In this document: piece by piece, positions 57,219-63,886 of the stretch
Numbering within the stretch: the first letter of the stretch is position 1
Layout: the number at the start of each line of letters is the position of its first letter
Origin: Candidatus Roizmanbacteria bacterium
Lineage (GTDB): Bacteria; Patescibacteriota; Microgenomatia; UBA1406; GWC2-37-13
Direction: 5' to 3'
Length of the DNA: 64,000 bases
Assembly (NCBI GenBank): GCA_016214055.1
Contig: JACRPE010000006.1
Span: 1-64,000, forward strand
The notes under the pieces: model-generated
The model's database searches: none
What the model was told of the DNA's origin: nothing
The model's input: the letters and a program-made list of their open reading frames with translations, nothing else
Made by a program: the position numbers and the translations under genes

Positions 57219-57285
57219 GCCTGTAGAAATATCCTCGTATTGAACATTTTAATAAACAAACCATTTCTCGGATATTTCTGACAGG
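57219..57285. repeat. Inverted repeat GCCTGT-AGAAATATCC
   Basis: GCCTGTAGAAATATCC at 57219-57234 faces GGATATTTCTGACAGGC at 57270-57285 or so, with one extra base. A further GGTTTGT/ACAAACC pair brackets the left arm. Confidence 0.55.
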
Positions 57286-57534
57286 CGTAAATATCCTTTT
57301 TTCTTTCTCTATACTTCGGAAAAAACTTTTGACAATCGGAAAATCTTTTAAATGAACACCTTAATTTTTTTTCAAAAAATATAGACGATTTTCCTACCTT
57401 TTTTTAGCCCTTTACCCATTGTAACCGCTTTATCAGTCTCGGAGATTGTCTATCTGCACGAAGTCACTTAATAAAAATCGAAGGACAGAACAAATTATCC
57501 ATTGATTATCAGTTTTCTGTTTTTCAAAAGACTT

Positions 57535-57732
57535 ATGTTCAAGACTTTTTTGGCTGACTTGATCATGATTCCGGCAATGATTTTCATTGTTTCCAGATTT
57601 TCACACAAGAAGAAAGAACCGGAATGGGTTGAACTGAATCGCTTTCGAGCTTACTTAAGGACACCTGAATTTATGAAGAGACGAGACAAGTTATTCGAAA
57701 CCAGTTTGAAAGGAGGTGATAACCATGACTAA
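57535..57732 (+). CDS. Small membrane protein, first of the rightward block
   Basis: 65 residues from the ATG at 57535. One N-terminal helix (LADLIMIPAMIFIVSRF), then a basic, charged tail. It overlaps the next small gene by 8 bases, and the strong ribosome-binding site of that gene lies in its end. No family. Confidence 0.5.
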   Translation: MFKTFLADLIMIPAMIFIVSRFSHKKKEPEWVELNRFRAYLRTPEFMKRRDKLFETSLKGGDNHD

Positions 57733-57871
57733 GCTACAAAAAGCGTTAAAAGAGATTGATGAAGTTTTATCCTCTCCTTCAACAGTCACTGATGAAGAAA
57801 TTGCAAAGTATCAGGAGGACGTTGAAGCATATTACGCTGAAAATTACGAACTTGCTTCTGAAACTTGTTAA
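57725..57871 (+). CDS. 48-residue acidic protein with strong ribosome-binding site
   Basis: Begins MTKLQKALKE and ends SETC. It is preceded by AAAGGAGGTG 6 bases before the ATG, the best Shine-Dalgarno site in the window, unlike the mostly leaderless genes. It is followed 15 bases later by a terminator. Acidic and helical. It could be a small antirestriction-type or regulatory protein, but no family is recognised. Confidence 0.65.
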   Translation: MTKLQKALKEIDEVLSSPSTVTDEEIAKYQEDVEAYYAENYELASETC

Positions 57872-57886
57872 TGGTTGGTTACGTTT

Positions 57887-57918
57887 AAATAGGCTCGGGA
57901 AACCGGGCCTATTTTTTA
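57887..57918 (+). terminator. Rho-independent terminator
   Basis: Stem AAATAGGC/GCCTATTT with an inner CGG/CCG and a GAAA tetraloop, followed by a T-tract. Confidence 0.9.
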
Positions 57919-57942
57919 TTAGTTTCATTACTTTTTAATCTT

Positions 57943-58359
57943 ATGATTATTCATTTGAAGGATTTAACCAAGATTGTTTCCGAGCCAAAGGCGATTTGGA
58001 ATATAATCAAAGATCTTTTGGAAGCAGAAGATGAAATTGATCGAGACAAAGAGCATCTCTGGGTTTTTCATCTCAATTCGAGAAACCAGATCAAGTTGAT
58101 AGAATTGGTTAGCCTGGGAATTTTAAATTCTTCACTGATTCATCCTCGGGAAGTGTTTACTCGAGCAGTCGGGGAGAGAGCAGCTCAGATTATCATTGCT
58201 CATAACCATCCGTCAGGTGAAGTAACGCCTTCGGAAGATGATCTTGTCATCACTAAAAGACTGGTTAAGGCGGGTGAGATATTAGGGATCGAGTTGATCG
58301 ATCATCTGGTAGTTACTACCAATGGTTTTACCAGTTTCAAGAAAAATGGCTTAATCTGA
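57943..58359 (+). CDS. radC: RadC-family JAB/MPN domain protein
   Basis: 138 residues, only the RadC/JAMM domain without the N-terminal HhH region. The metalloprotease-like site is HNHPSGEVTPSEDD near residues 87-100, with the upstream Glu in LIELVSLGILN-type context. HPREVF and IIIAHNH are typical. RadC-like genes are frequent in mobile elements, and their function is unclear despite the DNA-repair name. Terminators lie on both sides, so it is a single-gene unit. Confidence 0.9.
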   Translation: MIIHLKDLTKIVSEPKAIWNIIKDLLEAEDEIDRDKEHLWVFHLNSRNQIKLIELVSLGILNSSLIHPREVFTRAVGERAAQIIIAHNHPSGEVTPSEDDLVITKRLVKAGEILGIELIDHLVVTTNGFTSFKKNGLI

Positions 58360-58378
58360 TTATTATAAATTTTAAACT

Positions 58379-58424
58379 AGCCGTTGGAGTGAGTTTTCTA
58401 AACTTGCTCCGGCGGCTTTTTTTA
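58379..58424 (+). terminator. Rho-independent terminator after radC
   Basis: Arms AGCCG and CGGCT extended by GGAG/CTCC across small internal loops, followed by seven T. Confidence 0.85.
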
Positions 58425-58500
58425 TAGTCCTTAGTTTTTTAATTAGGTTTAATTAAAGGCCGGTTCATTAGTCTACGTGGTATTAGAAACTTCATTTTGC

Positions 58501-58506
58501 TATACT
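58501..58506 (+). promoter_or_regulatory. Extended -10 of the four-gene membrane-protein cluster
   Basis: TGCTATACT with TATACT, 8 bases before the ATG at 58515. Confidence 0.5.
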
Positions 58507-58514
58507 GAAATGGA

Positions 58515-58991
58515 ATGAGTAATGATACAAAAAGTAAAAATAATTCCTGGTTTAGTTGGTTTTTGTGGTGGAAAATTGACTCCAGCACCTTAGAAAAACA
58601 GATTCAACAATATAAGTCGCTCAAAATATATGAATCCTACAGGGGTATAGCCGCACTTCTTATTACAAGTAGAATATTATTATCAGGACTAGTTTTCTTA
58701 ATACAGTGGGTACCCAATAACAACTTTATAATCAGTTTTCTCCGTAGAGATTTTGGCTTGGGTGGCCTGCTCTTTTATCTGTTTTTGGCACTTTTCGTTT
58801 TTAAGGGTAAAAAATGGGCATTACTTATCATGATGGTTATAGAAACTATCAATAGTGGATTTTCCCTTTTTCGTTCATCATCTTTGGAAGGTGCTTTTTG
58901 GTTAATGATTATCTTTTGGTGGGTTCTATTTATGAAATATCTTTATGGTGCTTATATCGTAGAGCAGAAACTAAATAAGAATGAAAAGTAA
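58515..58991 (+). CDS. Polytopic membrane protein of unknown function
   Basis: 158 residues. A charged cytoplasmic head of about 40 residues is followed by four predicted helices (about 43-62, 72-98, 100-116, 122-150). It overlaps the next gene by 11 bases, suggesting coupled translation with a soluble partner. No family. Confidence 0.6.
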   Translation: MSNDTKSKNNSWFSWFLWWKIDSSTLEKQIQQYKSLKIYESYRGIAALLITSRILLSGLVFLIQWVPNNNFIISFLRRDFGLGGLLFYLFLALFVFKGKKWALLIMMVIETINSGFSLFRSSSLEGAFWLMIIFWWVLFMKYLYGAYIVEQKLNKNEK

Positions 58992-59496
58992 GAATATTAA
59001 AGATGGACACGAAATCTCAACATGTAAGCGATTCCTATCTCTTTACAACAATAAAGACAATAAAAGTCTTAATTCAATAAGACAGGGAGATCCTCAAAAT
59101 AAAGAACCCGATTGCATCTGTGGTGAAGATTTAGCAATTGAATTAGTAGGAGTATACGATAACAAGTATCAAGCAGAAAAAATGTGGTCTACGGCACGTA
59201 ATAAAACTGTTTCTCGACAACCTGATTTGCAACTTCTTACACTTAAGAATTTAGAAAACGAAATAGGAAAAAAATTACAAAAATTAAATTTAGGAAATTA
59301 CAATGGTTTTTCTGGTAAACTAATTCTAGTATGTAATCTGTTAAGTCCGCTTATTGATAGCGAAGAGGTAGAGCAATACATTAAAAATTATGTTCCCTTT
59401 CGCAGTGATGGACATTTTGATAAATATTTTTATGAGATTTGGATTTCTTGGCAACCTAATGGTGAAACAAATTGGAAAATTAAAAAGTTGAAATAA
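58981..59496 (+). CDS. Soluble protein, possible PD-(D/E)xK-like nuclease fold
   Basis: 171 residues. The segment EPDCICGEDLAIELVGVYD at about 42-60 resembles a minimal PD...ExK-type core (Asp, then an acidic residue on the next strand), followed by long helices and WISWQP near the end. I cannot see a clear catalytic lysine, so this is weak. Overlap with the preceding membrane-protein gene suggests a two-protein unit, perhaps defence-related. Confidence 0.45.
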   Translation: MKSKNIKDGHEISTCKRFLSLYNNKDNKSLNSIRQGDPQNKEPDCICGEDLAIELVGVYDNKYQAEKMWSTARNKTVSRQPDLQLLTLKNLENEIGKKLQKLNLGNYNGFSGKLILVCNLLSPLIDSEEVEQYIKNYVPFRSDGHFDKYFYEIWISWQPNGETNWKIKKLK

Positions 59497-59502
59497 ATAA
59501 AT

Positions 59503-59868
59503 ATGTTACTAAAAAAAACTTACCAGTTTTTACAGTCAAAACTTGGGCTAATTATAATCGTTGTCTTATTTTTTATACTGGCTATTCCATTAACAACTTC
59601 AGTAAATACCATATTGGGAGCAGTAGGAGAGCAAATAGGTAAATTAATTTCTCCTCTGGTAATCGTTCTTGTTCTATCGCGATTTTACAAATGGAGTCGA
59701 AATCAAAAGATATTGCATATTTTCTTTATAGCTTTTGTGTTTGGATTTATGATGTCACAAAAGTCTCTTATGCCTATAGTCAATTTTGTTTCAATACTTG
59801 CTCTACTCACTTTAATAGTCCAAATTATTCTCGAGGCATTCAAGAAGAAACCAGCTAAAGATAAATGA
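59503..59868 (+). CDS. Small membrane protein
   Basis: 121 residues, four hydrophobic helices (about 13-33, 45-63, 70-88, 90-111) and a basic C-terminus. It lies 6 bases after the preceding gene and is probably in the same transcript. No family. Confidence 0.55.
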   Translation: MLLKKTYQFLQSKLGLIIIVVLFFILAIPLTTSVNTILGAVGEQIGKLISPLVIVLVLSRFYKWSRNQKILHIFFIAFVFGFMMSQKSLMPIVNFVSILALLTLIVQIILEAFKKKPAKDK

Positions 59869-59991
59869 TATGTAATTCTATTGGCGTCTTACGATTTTTA
59901 TTGCATTATCAACCATTAATTTGTCGTTTAAAAGAAGTATTCCTTTAAGAAATCGTTTTTAAATAAAAAAAGACATCTAAAAATATTTTGT

Positions 59992-59997
59992 TATACT
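59992..59997 (+). promoter_or_regulatory. Extended -10, leaderless
   Basis: TGTTATACT with TATACT, 6 bases before the ATG at 60004. Confidence 0.55.
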
Positions 59998-60003
59998 ATT
60001 TCT

Positions 60004-60687
60004 ATGACAACGGATAACTCAAAGAAAGAAACATCATCATATTCATACGAAGATCCAACATCTGGAGCAAATATTTTTACTGGCTCAATAACTGACCCAG
60101 AAGAGGCTGATAAGTGGGATAAAGCATTTTTTGGGGGAAAATTGAATTTAAAAAAAGAAATGGAAGAAGAAAATAGACCTAAAAACTTCTTTGAAAAATA
60201 TTCCATATTTTTCTTTTTATTAGGGGGAATGGCTTTAATTTTTATTTTATTTTACGGCATGAGTGCGGCGGCGTGGAAAGAAGGAAACTGCTTACTCCTT
60301 GTTCCATATTTTTCCCATTCAACGAATCAAACATGTTCGGGATTAAATAGTGTTTTTTCAAATGCTATATATTTATTTATAGTTTTTTTTATATGGGTTT
60401 TTTTCAGTTCTTTAAGGCAACCAAAAAAAATACTTGATTTCATGGATAATAAAACATTTAATTTGCTCAAGAAAGAGTTTTATGAAACTGAAAGTTCCAC
60501 TTTGGGAGAAGCACAAAAAAAATATTCAGTTGAAAACATACCCTCTGATACTCCGGAATATAAACAACAGTTTGATAAACAAACACAGTATAGGAATCAA
60601 TTAAGAGGAAAATCTGCAACGGAACTGAGAGCTAAATATAAACTAACAATTGAGGAGTGGAAGAAATTTCTGGGTAAGGCGATATAA
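60004..60687 (+). CDS. Two-helix membrane protein
   Basis: 227 residues. The acidic N-terminal 60 residues are cytoplasmic. Helices lie at about 66-87 and 118-137 with a Cys-containing loop between, and a charged helical tail of about 85 residues follows. No known family. The leaderless promoter geometry also appears here inside the element. Confidence 0.6.
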   Translation: MTTDNSKKETSSYSYEDPTSGANIFTGSITDPEEADKWDKAFFGGKLNLKKEMEEENRPKNFFEKYSIFFFLLGGMALIFILFYGMSAAAWKEGNCLLLVPYFSHSTNQTCSGLNSVFSNAIYLFIVFFIWVFFSSLRQPKKILDFMDNKTFNLLKKEFYETESSTLGEAQKKYSVENIPSDTPEYKQQFDKQTQYRNQLRGKSATELRAKYKLTIEEWKKFLGKAI

Positions 60688-60719
60688 ATATAGATAATAT
60701 TAGATGTAATTTCTTACAT

Positions 60720-61325
60720 ATGAATAAATCAATAATAATAACCATAATAATCACTGCATTAATTTCAAGTTTAATAACATTTACTTTTACAAAAAAATCA
60801 ATTCAAAAAGGCAAATTGTGGACTAATACACAATCAAAGAATGATTATAAAAGTGCTATTACTATAACACCGACAGAAAAGCCTATTCTAAAATATTCAG
60901 TCACTATACTTAATACTCCAGTAATTAATGGAATCTTTAATCTTAAAGCTGATATAAAAAATATCTCTGTGAACCCTTTTATGACTGGGATCTACTTCAG
61001 GGAATGTAAATTCATTGATGAAAAAGGTAACGAATATAAGGGTAATTTAGATTCTCCTATGGGTGGTTATGGTATTGAGTCTAATTTCTCGAAATCCCTT
61101 CTCCCTGGTGAGAATCGTACTGTGGATTTTAATAATCTTAATATAGAGGTACTTGGCGGTGGTGGTATTGATCGTTCCGGAAGTATCAAAGATAGATGCG
61201 ATTATAATAATCAAGGTAATAAAGTATGCAATCCAATTAATGGACTTAAAATAAAAGAATGTACTACTTATACTTCAACAGGCATTAAACATGAAGATCA
61301 ATTACCTCTGGTGGTTAGTTTTTGA
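60720..61325 (+). CDS. Signal-anchored beta-rich protein
   Basis: 201 residues. One N-terminal helix (about 4-24), a short linker, then a beta-sandwich-like domain of about 140 residues (FNLKADIKNISVNPFMTGIYFRECKFIDEKGNEYKGN, LLPGENRTVDFNNLNIEVL) that resembles DUF4352/telomeric-repeat-factor-like immunoglobulin folds of lipoproteins. It has four cysteines outside. Function unknown. Confidence 0.55.
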   Translation: MNKSIIITIIITALISSLITFTFTKKSIQKGKLWTNTQSKNDYKSAITITPTEKPILKYSVTILNTPVINGIFNLKADIKNISVNPFMTGIYFRECKFIDEKGNEYKGNLDSPMGGYGIESNFSKSLLPGENRTVDFNNLNIEVLGGGGIDRSGSIKDRCDYNNQGNKVCNPINGLKIKECTTYTSTGIKHEDQLPLVVSF

Positions 61326-61418
61326 CAATGATCAAATATAATATCAATCCTTGCGGGTATAGATTCATAAAGGTTGAGCGTAAATAATCCTTCCTAAATT
61401 GTTTCTCTCTAATATTTT

Positions 61419-61445
61419 TCTTGCTTTTCTGGGGTGGGGGAAGTG
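61419..61445. repeat. Left direct repeat flanking the AbiE-like pair
   Basis: TCTTGCTTTTCTGGGGTGGG and the following GGAAGTG. It matches 63594-63620 with one substitution and one inserted G, in the same orientation. Confidence 0.7.
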
Positions 61446-61495
61446 TGTCTAAAATGGAATCATTAATTGATGAATTCTTAACTACTTGCAATTGT

Positions 61496-61531
61496 TTTCA
61501 CTATTTAGTATACTTTCACTGTTTAGTGAAA
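61496..61531. promoter_or_regulatory. Promoter and operator of the AbiE-like pair
   Basis: Direct repeats TTTCACTATTTAGT and TTTCACTGTTTAGT, the second also half of the palindrome TTTCACT-gttt-AGTGAAA. The -10 TATACT (61509-61514) lies between them, so a bound protein would block transcription. This is the usual design for toxin-antitoxin autoregulation. Confidence 0.6.
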
Positions 61532-61539
61532 ATACCTAT

Positions 61540-62607
61540 ATGAGTGAAAATACGCTAATAAATCAGCTTCCAGGCAGCATTCCCGAGGGTTTAACCCTTG
61601 AGGGTCTTAACGTGCTTCCAATGGGTAAATCCGGACCGGACCTCCAGGGAATTCTTAAAACCCCAAATGGAGAGTTTCCAATCGCTATTGAAGTTAAAAA
61701 TACCGGTGGAACAGCCACTTTTAGAGAAGCTGCCCGCCAAGTTAAAGCATATGCCTCTCAAGGCGGAGCTGTACCATTTGTAGCAGGACAATTTTTTGGT
61801 AAAGCAGCTCGACAAGTTGCCAAGGAAGAAGGCGTAGGAATAATGGATTTGGCCGGTAATTTCTACCTCAAGAAAGATGATGTGTATATTGAAAAAATTG
61901 TTGAGAAAAATCCTTTTGTTCAAAAAATCCCTCTTAAAAACCTTTTTGCCCCTATTTCGAGTAGGATCACCCGCGTTCTTCTTGTTCAACCTAAAAAAAC
62001 TTGGTTACTAGGGGAGTTGTCTAAAGAAGCCAATGTTAGTTTGGGACAAACATACAAAACCATTGACCGAATGATTGAAGAAGAGATAGTTGAGCGGAAT
62101 CAGAAAAATAAGCTCGTCTTAAAGAGTCCTAGTAAACTCCTGGAAGCATGGAAAAATATATATCCCTCGTATGCTCAGCAAAAGTTCACCTTTTTTAGCT
62201 TTGAACAAAATACCACAACGCTTCTTACTTCTGCCTTGGAAAAGGCGGAAGATTTACCTTTTGCCTTATCGTTCTTTAGTGGAGCCGATCTGGTTGCGCC
62301 ATTTATAAGAGGCGTTACAAAATTACAGTTTTATATAAAGCAACTAAGTGATTTAGATCGCTGGAAAAAGCTTTTAGATCTTAAAGAGGTTGTAGACGGA
62401 GCTAATGTTGAACTTTATATTCCTTATGATGAAGGCGTATTTTACCAGATGCAAAAAATTTCCACCTCTTTTGCAAAAGCCTTGCCTGCCGGCAGGCAGG
62501 AAGTTCCGGTTGTATCGAACATTCAACTTTATATGGATTTGTTTAATAATCCTGCTCGTGGGGCGGAACAAGCAGAACACTTACGAGAAATAAAGTTGGG
62601 TTTTTAA
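61540..62607 (+). CDS. AbiEi-like antitoxin/regulator with nuclease-fold-like N-terminus
   Basis: 355 residues from the ATG at 61540, which follows the operator. Residues 30-110 (GPDLQGIL...FPIAIEVKN, then GIMDLAGNFYL) resemble a restriction-endonuclease-like fold with D34, E51 and K53 as a PD-ExK set. A winged helix-turn-helix is at about 135-195 (SRITRVLLVQPKKTWLLGELSKEANVSLGQTYKTIDRMIEEEIV), and a C-terminal AbiEi-like domain follows. It lies 9 bases before a nucleotidyltransferase gene, as antitoxin before toxin in type IV AbiE systems. ALPAGRQ near residue 315 comes from a palindromic repeat. Confidence 0.7.
   Translation: MSENTLINQLPGSIPEGLTLEGLNVLPMGKSGPDLQGILKTPNGEFPIAIEVKNTGGTATFREAARQVKAYASQGGAVPFVAGQFFGKAARQVAKEEGVGIMDLAGNFYLKKDDVYIEKIVEKNPFVQKIPLKNLFAPISSRITRVLLVQPKKTWLLGELSKEANVSLGQTYKTIDRMIEEEIVERNQKNKLVLKSPSKLLEAWKNIYPSYAQQKFTFFSFEQNTTTLLTSALEKAEDLPFALSFFSGADLVAPFIRGVTKLQFYIKQLSDLDRWKKLLDLKEVVDGANVELYIPYDEGVFYQMQKISTSFAKALPAGRQEVPVVSNIQLYMDLFNNPARGAEQAEHLREIKLGF
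62483..62498. repeat. In-frame palindrome TGCCTGCCGGCAGGCA
   Basis: A perfect 16-base palindrome, translated as LPAGRQ inside the AbiEi-like protein. A short dispersed repeat of a different family from those in the housekeeping genes. Confidence 0.75.
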
Positions 62608-62616
62608 CGTTCAACT

Positions 62617-63528
62617 ATGACGCAAACCAAATATGATCGAACCAAAACCACGTTTGTCTCAAATATAGCCGACGTTTCATTGTCGTATCTGCTTGAACTC
62701 ATGATTGCCCTTGGGTCATATCGTGAAGGATTAGTGCTGGTTGGTGGTTGGGTTCCTTATCTTTTGCTCAAACAATACCAGCCGGCCGGTGTAGCTTTTC
62801 GGCATGTTGGCTCAAAAGATATTGATATTGCCGTTAATCCCAAACTAATTGACAAACAGGGCTATTCTTCAATTTTGGAAATACTTAAGGAGCGAGGTTA
62901 TGAACCAAAACTGGATGTAAAAGGAAAACCAATCCAATACTCATTTGTGAAAAATGTAACAACAAGTAAAGGAAAAGAACAAATCCAAATTGATTTTCTG
63001 GGACCTGAATATGGTGGGACACAAAAAAGCAAACGTCATCAGCGTATTCAGGAAGATTTTCTTGTCAGAAAAGCCAGAGGGGCTGATGTGATGTTTGACC
63101 ACGCTATTGACATTACTCTTAAGGGAAAGTTACCGGATGGAGCTGAAGGCAAAACCAATATCAAGATGGCGGACATTGTGGGGATTATGACGATGAAGGG
63201 GATTGTGATAGGTTCTCGTTATAGACAAAAAGATGCCTATGACATTCACAGTTTAGTGTTGTATTACAAATCCGGTCCTTATACGGTCGCCGAAGAAATC
63301 CGTCCTTTTCGAGAACATGGTTTGATCAAGGAAGCAATTGAATCGATCCATGATAAGTTTCGTTCGCGAGAAGCTGAGGGGCCGGGTTGGGTAGCTGATT
63401 TTCAAGAGGCAGTCGGTGAACTTAGGGAACAGATCAAGACCCAGGCTTACCTCCAAGTTCAGCGATTCCTTACCGCTTTATACGAACCTCCTAAATCTCC
63501 TAAGAAAGAGATAAAAATTAACCACTAA
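62617..63528 (+). CDS. AbiEii-like nucleotidyltransferase toxin
   Basis: 303 residues. VLVGGWVPYLLL at 40-51 and SKDIDIAV at 66-73 (D68, D70) are the GG and DxD motifs of the polymerase-beta-like nucleotidyltransferase fold. KxxRxxDxxDI-like SRYRQKDAYDIHSL lies near 205. AbiEii toxins transfer nucleotides to tRNA or other targets and block growth, giving phage defence and element maintenance. It forms an operon with the upstream AbiEi-like gene. Direct repeats flank the two genes, so they may move as a cassette. Confidence 0.8.
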   Translation: MTQTKYDRTKTTFVSNIADVSLSYLLELMIALGSYREGLVLVGGWVPYLLLKQYQPAGVAFRHVGSKDIDIAVNPKLIDKQGYSSILEILKERGYEPKLDVKGKPIQYSFVKNVTTSKGKEQIQIDFLGPEYGGTQKSKRHQRIQEDFLVRKARGADVMFDHAIDITLKGKLPDGAEGKTNIKMADIVGIMTMKGIVIGSRYRQKDAYDIHSLVLYYKSGPYTVAEEIRPFREHGLIKEAIESIHDKFRSREAEGPGWVADFQEAVGELREQIKTQAYLQVQRFLTALYEPPKSPKKEIKINH

Positions 63529-63593
63529 TTATAGTTGGATTTGAGGAGGTTTTGAATGTACTATCTCTCCGGCAATATTTCTTTCAGTAATGA

Positions 63594-63620
63594 TTCTTGC
63601 CTTTCTGGGGTGGGGAAGTG
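63594..63620. repeat. Right direct repeat flanking the AbiE-like pair
   Basis: TTCTTGCCTTTCTGGGGTGG and the following GGAAGTG. Read on the minus strand it encodes the tail HFPTPERQESLLKEI with a stop soon after, so both copies may be remnants of one gene's 3' end. Confidence 0.7.
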
Positions 63621-63760
63621 CTATTTTTATGAGGAATGGGAGGCTATTGTTATGTGTTGAGTTCCACCTGTACCTATTGAGAGTTTCATAAGGGTATTAT
63701 AGCAGTAAACAGGTGTGAAAAAGAAACAGCATATCAGGATTTTAATTTGATAATCTATAC

Positions 63761-63886
63761 TTATTGAATCTGAAGATCTGCAACAAATGCATCAATACGT
63801 TCCTTGGTAACTGGCTGCATGACGAGAATATGAGCAAACTTTTCCGAAACGGCGAGTTGCCATTTTTTAACTAATTGGTACCACAC
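63761..63886 (-). pseudogene. Possible gene remnant (41 codons)
   Basis: A minus-strand frame, VWYQLVKKWQLAVSEKFAHI and on, ending DLQIQ-stop, has natural-looking codons but no ATG, no promoter and an upstream stop. It may be the 3' end of a degraded gene. No family is recognised. Confidence 0.25.

Larger units (their letters stand above)
55932..57534. other. 1.6-kb noncoding, hairpin-rich region between the two blocks of the element
   Basis: No convincing gene on either strand: frames of 60-120 codons here have odd composition and start inside repeats. From about 56.78 kb on it holds a chain of inverted repeats: CGTAAAAA/TTTTTACG (56780-56798), a second GGTCATCGnAAAA...TTTTACGACG unit (56825-56854), TCTGCTCC/GGAGCAGA (56882-56906), a 13-base stem (56923-56953), a nested cruciform (56962-57043) and AGAAATATCC/GGATATTTCT (57225-57279). 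It could be a replication origin, a structured RNA or both. Confidence 0.55.
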
